A stretch of 5,149 nucleotides of DNA from DATCZS01 sp036525795 (GTDB lineage: Bacteria > Actinomycetota > Acidimicrobiia > Spongiisociales > ZC4RG35): positions 1 through 5,149 of the forward strand of contig DATCZS010000179.1 in NCBI GenBank assembly GCA_036525795.1. The letters run 5' to 3'. The stretch's first letter is position 1. The number at the start of each line of letters is the position of its first letter. The notes beneath the pieces were generated by a model. That model ran no database searches. It saw only the letters and a program-made list of their open reading frames with translations, and had not been told where the DNA came from. Made by a program: the position numbers and the translations under genes. Positions 1 to 5,149 of the stretch are shown in pieces.

Positions 1-1140
1 TTCGACAAGGTGGGCAAGGACGGCGTGATCACGGTGGAAGAGGGTCAGACTTTCGGTCTGGAGCTCGAGTTCACCGAGGGCATGCAGTTCGACAAGGGCT
101 ACATCTCCCCGTACTTCATCACCGATCCGGATCGCCAGGAGGCGGTGCTCGAGGATCCGTACATCCTGATCGCCAACCAGAAGATCAGCTCGGTGAACGA
201 CATGCTCCCCGTGCTCGAGAAGATCATGCAGACCGGCAAGCCGGTGCTGGTTCTCTCCGAGGACGTGGAGGGTGAGGCTCTCGCCACCCTGGTCGTCAAC
301 AAGATCCGCGGCACGTTCTCTTCGGCCGCCGTCAAGGCACCCGGCTTCGGCGAGCGCCGCAAGGCCATGCTTCAGGACATCGCCATCCTCACCGGTGGCA
401 CCGTGATCTCCGAAGAGGTCGGCCTCAAGCTCGACGGCGTCACCACCGACATGCTCGGTCGTGCCCGCAAGGTGGTCATCAGCAAGGACGACACCACCAT
501 CGTGGACGGTGGCGGGTCCGAGAGCGATGTCGCCGGTCGTATCAAGCAGATCGAGCGCGAGATCGAGAACACCGACTCCGACTGGGACCGTGAGAAGCTC
601 CAGGAGCGTCTCGCCAAGCTGTCGGGCGGTGTGGTGGTCATCAAGGTCGGCGCCGCCACCGAGGTGGAGCTGAAGGAGAAGAAGCACCGCATCGAGGACG
701 CCGTGTCGGCCGCCAGGGCCGCCATCGAAGAGGGCGTCGTGGCCGGTGGTGGCGTGACGCTGTTGCGCGCCCAGGAAGCCGTGGAGAAGGTCCGCGGCGG
801 CTCCGACGACGAGAAGGCCGGCCGCGCCATCGTGCGCCGGGCGATGGAGGAGCCCCTCCGTCAGATCGCCTTCAACGCCGGATTCGAGGGTGGCGTGGTG
901 GTCGAGCAGGTGCGGGCCTCCTCCGAGCCGCACTTCGGCTTCAACGCCGCCACGGGCAAGTACGTGGACATGTTCGCCGACGGGGTCATCGACCCCGCCA
1001 AGGTGACACGGTCGACGCTTCAGAACGCTGCCTCGATCGCGGCCCTGCTCCTCACCACCGAGGCGCTGGTCGCCGAGCAGAAGGAAGATGCGCCTGCCGC
1101 AGCCGGTGGTCACGACCACGGCGGTGGCATGGACTTCTGA
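1..1140 (+). CDS. groL: Chaperonin GroEL (Hsp60), C-terminal 379 residues; 5' end outside window
   Basis: GroEL is the ATP-driven tetradecameric cytosolic chaperonin that encloses non-native proteins with the GroES lid. The frame is open from base 1 (FDKVGKDGVITVEEG), so the start and roughly 160 residues of the N-terminal equatorial domain lie upstream. Visible are the end of the first intermediate segment (KVGKDGVITVEE), the apical domain (EGMQFDKGYISPYF, then VKAPGFGERRKAMLQDIAILTGG), the second intermediate segment with the catalytic-Asp block (GAATEVELKEKKHRIEDAV, Asp of IEDA matching E. coli D398), and the C-terminal equatorial domain (EEGVVAGGG, then AASIAALLLTTEALVAEQKE). The tail GGHDHGGGMDF ends in the Gly/Met-type motif of general-purpose GroELs but also has a short His pair. 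No frameshift is seen. A strong terminator follows 23 bases after the stop. No groES is visible; it would be upstream or elsewhere. The family call is certain; which paralogue (GroEL1 or GroEL2) is not. Confidence 0.98.
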   Translation, partial: FDKVGKDGVITVEEGQTFGLELEFTEGMQFDKGYISPYFITDPDRQEAVLEDPYILIANQKISSVNDMLPVLEKIMQTGKPVLVLSEDVEGEALATLVVNKIRGTFSSAAVKAPGFGERRKAMLQDIAILTGGTVISEEVGLKLDGVTTDMLGRARKVVISKDDTTIVDGGGSESDVAGRIKQIEREIENTDSDWDREKLQERLAKLSGGVVVIKVGAATEVELKEKKHRIEDAVSAARAAIEEGVVAGGGVTLLRAQEAVEKVRGGSDDEKAGRAIVRRAMEEPLRQIAFNAGFEGGVVVEQVRASSEPHFGFNAATGKYVDMFADGVIDPAKVTRSTLQNAASIAALLLTTEALVAEQKEDAPAAAGGHDHGGGMDF

Positions 1141-1153
1141 TCCCCGAGGATCA
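1138..1153 (+). other. Small hairpin overlapping the groEL stop codon
   Basis: TGATCC (1138-1143) and GGATCA (1148-1153) form a perfect 6-bp inverted repeat around the loop CCGA, with the groEL TGA as the first three bases of the stem. It lies just before the main terminator and may protect the mRNA 3' end, or it may be chance. No function can be assigned from sequence. Confidence 0.35.
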
Positions 1154-1163
1154 GAGCCAAACC

Positions 1164-1196
1164 GAGAAGAGGGCCCTCCGGGGCCCTCTTCTCTTT
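1164..1196 (+). terminator. Rho-independent terminator of groEL with UNCG tetraloop
   Basis: A perfect 13-bp inverted repeat (GAGAAGAGGGCCC at 1164-1176 and GGGCCCTCTTCTC at 1181-1193) encloses the loop TCCG and is followed by TTTG. UCCG closed by C-G belongs to the extra-stable UNCG tetraloop class. The position, 23 nt after the groEL stop, fits an intrinsic terminator. The U tract is short, which is common in high-GC bacteria. On the minus strand the stem is followed by CGGTTT, so it is a weaker terminator for transcripts coming from glgA. Confidence 0.88.
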
Positions 1197-1207
1197 GTCG
1201 CGGGGGA

Positions 1208-1331
1208 TGATTGTCCCCCACGAAGGTGGGGAAGGTGATTGTCCCCCACGAAGGTGGGGGAAGGTTGGGTGATTGTCCCCCACGAAGGTGGGGAAGGTGA
1301 TTGTCCCCCACGAAGGTGGGGGAAGGTTGGA
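1208..1331. repeat. Tandem 62-bp duplication (two units)
   Basis: Bases 1208-1269 and 1270-1331 are adjacent 62-bp units that differ only at the last base (G1269 against A1331). Each unit holds two hairpins spaced 28 bp apart, the first with a 4-G arm and the second with a 5-G arm, then a TGGG or TGGA linker. The near-identity indicates a recent tandem duplication by slippage or unequal recombination. Confidence 0.9.
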
Positions 1332-1409
1332 TGATTGTCCCCCACGAAGGTGGGGGAAGGTTCCTGCCGGCCGTCAGGCCGGGAGGTAGGGGGATCGGTC
1401 TCACCCACG
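1307..1409. repeat. Long direct repeat, copy A (about 103 bp)
   Basis: This block matches 1436-1538 at a fixed offset of 129 bp, with a single mismatch (A1331 against G1460). The stretch from 1332 to 1409 is 78 bp of perfect identity. It contains the CCCCCAC hairpin, a second hairpin at 1363-1386, and a GAGGTAGGGGGATCGGTC module. The near-identity over about 100 bp suggests recent segmental duplication. Confidence 0.9.
1363..1386. repeat. Secondary inverted repeat inside the array (also at 1492-1515)
   Basis: CCGGCC-GTCA-GGCCGG (1367-1382) is a perfect 6-bp stem. Flanking CCT and AGG extend it across one G-G mismatch to about 9 pairs. An identical copy lies at 1492-1515. This hairpin differs in sequence from the main CCCCCAC palindrome, so the array combines two kinds of inverted repeat, as in composite BIME-type elements. 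Confidence 0.8.
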
Positions 1410-1538
1410 GATGTGAGGTAGGGGGATCGGTCCCACCCACGAAGGTGGGGGAAGGTTGGGTGATTGTCCCCCACGAAGGTGGGGGAAGGTTCCTGCCGGC
1501 CGTCAGGCCGGGAGGTAGGGGGATCGGTCTCACCCACG
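1383..1538. repeat. Three copies of a 27-bp direct module
   Basis: A module beginning GAGGTAGGGGGATCGGTC and ending CACCCACG occurs at 1383-1409, 1415-1441 and 1512-1538. The middle copy differs by one base (CCC in place of CTC) and runs directly into a GAAGGTGGGGG arm. In the other two copies the 3' end is followed by different sequence. The CACCCACG end resembles the left arm of the main palindrome, suggesting that recombination between related half-sites built the array. Confidence 0.85.
1436..1538. repeat. Long direct repeat, copy B (about 103 bp)
   Basis: This is the second copy of the block at 1307-1409. It ends at CACCCACG, after which unique sequence begins 38 bases before the glgA stop codon. 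The 26-bp spacer between the two copies (1410-1435) is itself mostly a diverged piece of the same module. Confidence 0.9.
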
Positions 1539-1576
1539 AGGCCGCAACCCGCTGCCGATCGCCGATTGCCGGCTGT

Positions 1577-2995
1577 TCAGCCCGTGAGGAGACCCCGATA
1601 CAGATCGAGGTAGTCGCCCGTGCGGTGCTCCCACGAGTGGTCCGCGGCCATCGCCCGGATCTGGGCCGCCTTCCAGGCGGGGCGGTCGATGTGCAATTCC
1701 AGTGCCTTGCCCAACGCCCACCCCAGCCCGTCCTCGGTGTAGTGCTCGAACACGAAGCCGTTGCCGGTGTCGCCTTCGATGGGAGTGACCGTGTCGGCGA
1801 GGCCGCCCACCTTCCTCACCACCGGGAGCGTGCCGTAGGCGAGCGAGTACATCTGGTTGAGCCCGCACGGCTCGTACAGCGACGGCATCAGGAAGATGTC
1901 GGCCCCCGCCTCGATCAGGTGGGACAGTTCGATGTCGTAGCCCCGGACGAAGGCAACCTTGTCGGGGTTCATGCGGGTCAACCGGTGGAAGAAGCTCTCG
2001 TAGTCCGGCTGGCCGCTGCCGAGCACGGCGAGGCGGATGTCCCAGGTGTCCAGGAAGTGGAGCAGGGGGCCGCCCATGATGTCCATCCCCTTCTGGTGCG
2101 CCAGCCGCGAGACCAGTCCCAGCACGGGCACGTGCTTGTGGTAGGGCAGTTGCAGCCGTCCGAGCAGGGCCTCTTTGTCCTTCTCCTTGCGCCACAGGCT
2201 CTTCTCGGAGTAGCGCCACGGGATGTGCCGGTCGGTGCGCGGGTTCCATTCGTCGGTGTCGATCCCGTTGAGGATCCCGACGATGTCGGCGGACCGCCGT
2301 CCGAGGACGCCGTCCAGTCCGGCGCCGCCGTCCGGTGTCTGGATCTCCCGGGCGTACGTGGGGCTGACCGTGGTGATCTTGGTGGCGTGGAGCAGCCCGG
2401 TCTCGAGGAACGAGACGTGTCCTTGGGCGAGGTGATCCTGGTGGAGGCCCGACCGGGCGCTGCCCAGCCCGAGGCCTTCGACGACCTCGCTCCCGAACCG
2501 CCCCTGATACCCCAGGTTGTGAATGGTGAGCACCGTCGGCACCAGCCCCACCTTGGGGGCGTCCCGGTAGACGGTGGTTGTGAGCAGAGGGACCAGCCCG
2601 GTCTGCCAGTCGTTGGCGTGGATCACGTCGAAGCGGCGTTTGGAGGCGGCGGCTGCGATCAGCGCCAGGTGCTGGAAGGCGGCCCAGCGGAACGGCTCGT
2701 CCGGTTCGTCGGTGTAGATACCGGGCTGCGCGAACAGCTGTGGAGAGTCGATGAACACCGTGGAGGTGGAGGGGTCGGTCCACCCCCGCCACTCGATCGT
2801 CTGCCCCGACATGTCGAACCGGCGGATGCCGCCTAGCGGGTGGAGGTCGGCGGCGGTCCCGGGGTGAAGCGGGGTGATGGTGATGACCTCTTGGCCGGCT
2901 GCCCGCAGCGCGGCGGGCAGTGCCCCGGAGACGTCTGCCAGCCCTCCGGTCTTGGCGTAGGGGACCACCTCCGAGCTCAGGAACAGGATGCGCAA
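1577..2995 (-). CDS. glgA: Glycogen synthase, ADP-glucose-dependent, GT5 family
   Basis: GlgA transfers glucose from ADP-glucose to the non-reducing end of alpha-1,4-glucan in the cytoplasm. The 472-residue product matches the usual length (about 475). Residues 1-22 carry the N-terminal GT5 signature, with the substrate-binding motif KTGG at 15-18. Further landmarks are HANDWQ (126-131), IHNLGYQG (158-165), TVSPTYAREI (209-218), GILNGID (240-246), R297 and K302 in SRLAHQKG, and the C-terminal catalytic block YEPCGLNQ with E375 (E377 in E. coli). GGLADTV (398-404) completes the GT-B fold. The TTG start at 2995 gives MRILFLSSEV, the usual family N-terminus, and lies 5 nt beyond the upstream stop; GGGA stands 9 nt before it. 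CTG at 3004 is an alternative. The same frame stays open further upstream, but that is antisense-free shadow coding through the preceding gene. Translation is probably coupled to that gene. Confidence 0.96.
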   Translation of the reverse strand: MRILFLSSEVVPYAKTGGLADVSGALPAALRAAGQEVITITPLHPGTAADLHPLGGIRRFDMSGQTIEWRGWTDPSTSTVFIDSPQLFAQPGIYTDEPDEPFRWAAFQHLALIAAAASKRRFDVIHANDWQTGLVPLLTTTVYRDAPKVGLVPTVLTIHNLGYQGRFGSEVVEGLGLGSARSGLHQDHLAQGHVSFLETGLLHATKITTVSPTYAREIQTPDGGAGLDGVLGRRSADIVGILNGIDTDEWNPRTDRHIPWRYSEKSLWRKEKDKEALLGRLQLPYHKHVPVLGLVSRLAHQKGMDIMGGPLLHFLDTWDIRLAVLGSGQPDYESFFHRLTRMNPDKVAFVRGYDIELSHLIEAGADIFLMPSLYEPCGLNQMYSLAYGTLPVVRKVGGLADTVTPIEGDTGNGFVFEHYTEDGLGWALGKALELHIDRPAWKAAQIRAMAADHSWEHRTGDYLDLYRGLLTG

Positions 2996-3000
2996 CGGAT

Positions 3001-3855
3001 TCAGTCCCGCAGTTCGGTGGCGAGCGACGCCAGCCGTTCGAGCCGCTCTTCGACCTGGGCGGGGGGTTCGGGCGGAACCATGAACAGCGCCTGGGTGAAC
3101 CCGGCTTCGGCCACCGCGTCGACGGCTTCGTGCGTCGGCTTGACCGAGAAGGCATAGAGGAGGAACCGGGAGGGATCCCGCCCGGCGTCTTCCAGCGCCT
3201 CCCGGAGGCGGGGGAGCGTCTCGAGGCTGTGTCGGCCCATGAGCGGCATCCATCCGTCGCAGAACTCGACCATGTCGGCGATGGTCTTGGGTCCGGCGTT
3301 TCCGCCCAGGATGATCGGAGGGTGGGGTTGCTGCGCCGGCTTGGGCCAGGCCCACGACGGTTCCAATGACAGGTGCTCGCCCTGGTACGAGGCGACGTCC
3401 TCGGTCCAGAGCTCCTTCATCATCAGCACCTTTTCGCGCAGCAGCTCCCGGCGTTCGGTGTAGCGGATGCCGTGGGACGCCATCTCTTCTTTGTTCCAGC
3501 CGTATCCGATCCCGAACTGGAATCGCCCCCCGGAGAGGGTGTCGACGGTGGCGACTTCCTTGGCGGTCCACAGCGGGTCTCGCTGGGCGAGGAGGCTGAT
3601 GCCGGTTCCCAGTGTGAGGCGTTCGGTGACGGCGGCGGCGGCCCCGAGGGCGACGAAGGCGTCGTGGGTGCGCCAGTAGTGCTCGGGGAGGGGTGGTGCT
3701 TCCGCCCGCCCGCCCCAGGGTGTGAGCCGCGAGGTGGGGATGTGGCTGTGCTCGGGGAACCACAGCGAGTCGAATCCGAGCCGTTCGCAGGTCCGGGCCA
3801 GCTCGACCGGCTGCATGGTGAGGTCGGTGGGGAAGATCACGATGCCGAACTTCAT
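3001..3855 (-). CDS. LLM-class (luciferase-like) oxidoreductase, probably F420-dependent
   Basis: This 284-residue protein belongs to the luciferase-like monooxygenase superfamily (TIM barrel using FMN or coenzyme F420), probably the group annotated as probable F420-dependent oxidoreductases of the Rv2161c type. Visible features are MKFGIVIFP at the first strand, an LGFDSLWFPEH segment (26-36), the conserved TLGTGISLLAQRDPLWTAKEVATVDTLSGGRFQFGIGYGW block (81-120), and the PPIILGG strand (179-185). The C-terminal part (ETLPRLREALEDAGRDPSR) is typical of these enzymes. Substrate and reaction cannot be told from sequence, and F420 rather than FMN is inferred from family resemblance. The ATG at 3855 gives the canonical N-terminus but has no Shine-Dalgarno sequence; a TAGCCT box 7 nt upstream suggests leaderless transcription. 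The gene is first in a two-gene unit with glgA. No functional link to glycogen is evident. Confidence 0.93.
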   Translation of the reverse strand: MKFGIVIFPTDLTMQPVELARTCERLGFDSLWFPEHSHIPTSRLTPWGGRAEAPPLPEHYWRTHDAFVALGAAAAVTERLTLGTGISLLAQRDPLWTAKEVATVDTLSGGRFQFGIGYGWNKEEMASHGIRYTERRELLREKVLMMKELWTEDVASYQGEHLSLEPSWAWPKPAQQPHPPIILGGNAGPKTIADMVEFCDGWMPLMGRHSLETLPRLREALEDAGRDPSRFLLYAFSVKPTHEAVDAVAEAGFTQALFMVPPEPPAQVEERLERLASLATELRD

Positions 3856-3862
3856 CGTCGGG

Positions 3863-3868
3863 AGGCTA
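3863..3868 (-). promoter_or_regulatory. Candidate -10 box for leaderless LLM-glgA transcript
   Basis: Read on the minus strand, TAGCCT matches the actinobacterial TANNNT -10 consensus and ends 7 nt before the A of the ATG at 3855. That is the spacing expected when the transcription start coincides with the start codon. The lack of a Shine-Dalgarno sequence upstream of this ATG agrees with it. No convincing -35 is seen, which is common for such promoters. Confidence 0.45.
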
Positions 3869-3902
3869 CCCGGCGGGTTTGCGCCGAGGGTTGGGGCGGT
3901 GG

Positions 3903-4955
3903 ATGCTTGCCGCCATGATCCAGCCAGTTCGTGACATCATCGCCCGGGAGGGACCGATCCCCTTCGAGCGGTTCATGGAACTGGCGCTGTACGGGGAGGG
4001 CGGGTTCTTCGCCTCGGCGGACCTGCGTTCGGTGAAGGCCGGCGACTTTCTCACCTCGCCCGAGGTGAGCCCGCTGTTCGGGGAGACACTGGCCGGGTTC
4101 GTTCGCCGTGAGCACGAACGCATCGGCGATCCGTTCTGCCTCGTCGAGGTGGCGGGCGGTTCTGGCTCGCTGATCCGGCCGCTGCTCGAGCTTCATCCCG
4201 TCGAAACGTGGGCGGTCGAGGTGTCGCCTCCCGCACGGGAGGCGCTGGCCGAGGTGGTCGGGCCCGGGCGGGTGGTCGGCTCCCTCGACGAGGTGCCCGG
4301 CCCGCTTCGCGGCGTGGTGCTGGCCAACGAGCTGGTCGACAACCTCCCGATGGCGATCGCCCAGCGGGTCGACGGGGCGTGGCGCGAGCGGTGGGTGGGC
4401 CTCGACGGCGACGGCCTGGCCTTCGTCGATGCCGACCCCCGGCCTGCGGTGATCGACTGGCTGGAGCGATTCGCCGACGAGGTGGGCGACGGCGGCTGGG
4501 TCGAGGTGCAGCTGGCGGCGGCCGCGTGGCTGCGTTCGGCCCTTGCCCGGTTGGATGCGGGGGCGGTGGTGCTCATCGACTACGGCGACACCGCCGAGAA
4601 CCTGCTCCCGAGGCGTCAGGACGGCACCCTTCGCACCTACCGGTCTCACCACCTCGGACCCCATCCACTGGAGGAGCCCGGGGCCACCGACATCACCGCC
4701 GACGTCAACTTCACGGCTCTGGAAGCGATCGCCCGGGAGGTGGGCGCCGAAGTCGAGTTGTTGCGCCAGGACGACTTTCTCGCCGACCTGGGCCTGCGCG
4801 ATCGCATCTCCGAACTCCGTCACCGGGAGTTGGCCCTGGCCCGCTCCGGCGACCAGATGGAACGCCTGCGAGTCCGCACGATCCGCACCGAGGCCGAGAC
4901 CCTGATGCACCCCCGCGGCCTAGGCGACTTCCGGGCGCTCGTCGCGCGAGGGTGA
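3903..4955 (+). CDS. SAM-dependent methyltransferase, MidA/NDUFAF7 family (COG1565)
   Basis: The predicted 350-residue soluble protein has the hallmarks of the MidA/NDUFAF7 family. These are REGPIPFERFMELALYGEGGFF (15-36), DFLTSPEVSPLFGE (48-61), SAM-binding motif I VEVAGGSGSL (81-90), NELVDNLP (142-149), VVLIDYG (222-228), and the GTLRTYR and DITADVNFTALE segments (241-247 and 263-274). In mitochondria NDUFAF7 methylates an arginine of the complex I subunit NDUFS2; the substrates of bacterial members are largely unknown, so only the class is assigned. Motif I reads AGGSGS where most members have a G-x-G-x-G form, a mild variation. The ATG at 3903 is preceded by a G-rich stretch (TTGGGGCGGTGG) usable as a ribosome site; ATG 3915 is a close alternative, and TTG 3879 would add an uncharacteristic MRRGLGRW leader. 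It is divergent from the LLM gene, with 47 bp between them. Confidence 0.92.
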   Translation: MLAAMIQPVRDIIAREGPIPFERFMELALYGEGGFFASADLRSVKAGDFLTSPEVSPLFGETLAGFVRREHERIGDPFCLVEVAGGSGSLIRPLLELHPVETWAVEVSPPAREALAEVVGPGRVVGSLDEVPGPLRGVVLANELVDNLPMAIAQRVDGAWRERWVGLDGDGLAFVDADPRPAVIDWLERFADEVGDGGWVEVQLAAAAWLRSALARLDAGAVVLIDYGDTAENLLPRRQDGTLRTYRSHHLGPHPLEEPGATDITADVNFTALEAIAREVGAEVELLRQDDFLADLGLRDRISELRHRELALARSGDQMERLRVRTIRTEAETLMHPRGLGDFRALVARG

Positions 4956-5020
4956 ATGTCGCCCGGTTGTCGGCGCGGCCGAGCGTGGTGCAGCAGCTAC
5001 CGGAACGTCCCTGGAGTGGT
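4956..5020. other. Intergenic stretch after methyltransferase; no clear terminator
   Basis: Between the methyltransferase stop and the candidate promoter there is only a short 5-bp stem (TCGGC-GCG-GCCGA, 4970-4982) without a T tract. It is not a convincing intrinsic terminator. No ORF with a recognisable product was found on either strand. Confidence 0.5.
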
Positions 5021-5048
5021 TTGAGAGCAGTTTGCGAGTACTGATACT
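5021..5048 (+). promoter_or_regulatory. Candidate sigma70-type promoter
   Basis: TTGAGA (5021-5026, five of six bases of the -35 consensus) is followed after 16 nt by GATACT (5043-5048, four of six bases of the -10). The local drop in GC supports a promoter here. The -10 overlaps the right arm of an inverted repeat at 5035-5050. The predicted start near 5055 would leave a leader of about 40-50 nt before the candidate start codons at 5092 or 5104. This is a motif match only. Confidence 0.35.
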
Positions 5049-5050
5049 CG
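5035..5050. promoter_or_regulatory. Inverted repeat overlapping the candidate -10 box
   Basis: CGAGTA (5035-5040) and TACTCG (5045-5050) form a perfect 6-bp inverted repeat around CTGA. Because it covers the predicted -10, it could be an operator for a dimeric regulator. It would lie upstream of the start of transcription and so would not fold in the transcript from that promoter. Chance cannot be excluded for a 6-bp repeat. Confidence 0.3.
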
Positions 5051-5091
5051 ACGGACCCCTCATAGGCCCAAGGAACATCGGGGATGGTCGT

Positions 5092-5149
5092 GTGGATGCC
5101 TCGATGAGGAGATCGACCCGTTTGAAAGGTGGTTCCGCGGGTACTACTT
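5092..5149 (+). CDS. Possible start of a gene running off the right edge
   Basis: An open frame begins with GTG at 5092 (VDASMRRSTRLKGGSAGTT) and remains open to the end of the window. GGGGA at 5080-5084 could serve as its ribosome site, and ATG 5104 is an internal alternative. The predicted peptide is basic and is not recognised. AGGAGAT at 5107-5113 could instead serve a later start such as TTG 5122 in the same frame. With only about 19 codons visible this is a weak call. It is supported mainly by the candidate promoter upstream and by the need for something downstream of it. Confidence 0.22.
   Translation, partial: MDASMRRSTRLKGGSAGTT

Larger units (their letters stand above)
1208..1538. 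repeat. Nested array of GC-rich palindromic repeats between convergent groEL and glgA
   Basis: This gene-free stretch of about 330 bases is almost entirely repeats. The core is the palindrome CCCCCAC-GAAG-GTGGGG(G), a 6-7 bp stem with a 4-nt loop. Copies lie at 1215-1231, 1243-1260, 1277-1293, 1305-1322, 1339-1356 and 1468-1485, with a degenerate copy at 1434-1451. Each canonical copy is preceded by TGATTGT and followed by AAGGT. Because the motif is a hairpin on both strands and lies between convergent genes, REP/BIME-like roles are possible: bidirectional termination, mRNA 3'-end protection, or a target for a REP-associated transposase-like protein. These are inferences. All open frames across it are repeat translations (Pro/Gly-rich, periodic) and are not called as genes. 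Confidence 0.9.

Noticed and set aside
1151..1537. Minus-strand 128-residue open frame across the repeats
   Set aside because: Its translation is a periodic Pro/Gly-rich string produced by the repeats, with no ribosome site or family resemblance.
1208..1538. Possible CRISPR array
   Set aside because: The repeated units are separated by 4-nt linkers or by further repeated sequence, not by unique spacers of even length. The larger blocks are themselves duplicated, and no cas gene is in view.
1301..2836. Plus-strand 511-residue open frame
   Set aside because: It starts inside the repeat array and then runs antisense to glgA. It has low-complexity composition and no recognisable domain, and glgA motifs are clear on the other strand.
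1577..3763. A 728-residue minus-strand protein fusing an N-terminal extension to GlgA
   Set aside because: The extra 256 residues overlap the well-supported LLM oxidoreductase in another frame and are Arg/Pro/Gly-rich shadow sequence. GlgA homology begins exactly at the TTG at 2995.
3879..3902. Upstream TTG start for the methyltransferase
   Set aside because: It adds MRRGLGRW, which is atypical for the family, and it uses up the G-rich stretch that better serves as a ribosome site for ATG 3903.
3852..4910. Minus-strand 352-residue open frame opposite the methyltransferase
   Set aside because: It is antisense to a gene with complete family motifs, and its own translation shows no recognisable domain. 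Long antisense frames are expected at this GC content.
5021..5056. TTTGAGAGCAGT-like segment as a lone CRISPR repeat
   Set aside because: It resembles the start of some CRISPR repeats, but there is only one copy and no spacer periodicity, so a promoter reading is simpler.
5050..5149. tRNA, tmRNA or known riboswitch at the right end
   Set aside because: I looked for a T-loop consensus, an acceptor stem and familiar riboswitch core motifs and found no convincing set. GGTTCC near 5131 alone is not enough.

Overview
This is a high-GC bacterial chromosomal segment carrying four recognisable protein genes, one of them cut by the left edge. Strong G/C third-position bias, a predicted F420-type luciferase-fold oxidoreductase and a TANNNT -10 box placed for leaderless transcription point to the Actinomycetota. 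A deep lineage such as Acidimicrobiia would fit, but that placement is inference.

Layout, left to right. Positions 1-1140 (+) hold the last 379 residues of the chaperonin GroEL, followed by a strong intrinsic terminator at 1164-1196. Positions 1208-1538 hold no gene. They contain a dense, nested array of GC-rich palindromic repeats, seven copies of a CCCCCAC-GAAG-GTGGGGG hairpin plus larger duplicated blocks, lying between two convergent genes. Positions 1577-2995 (-) encode a complete GT5-type glycogen synthase, GlgA. Positions 3001-3855 (-) encode a luciferase-like (LLM-class) oxidoreductase whose stop lies 5 nt before the proposed TTG start of glgA, so the two form a tight two-gene transcription unit. 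A 47-bp divergent intergenic region separates it from a MidA/NDUFAF7-family SAM-dependent methyltransferase at 3903-4955 (+). The last 194 bases hold a candidate promoter with a small inverted repeat and possibly the first codons of another gene running off the window.

The protein genes are housekeeping or common metabolic types: protein folding, glycogen synthesis, a flavin or deazaflavin oxidoreductase and a putative protein methyltransferase. They do not form an evident defence, biosynthetic or mobile system. The most unusual element is the repeat array between groEL and glgA. The unresolved right end is the second place to look.
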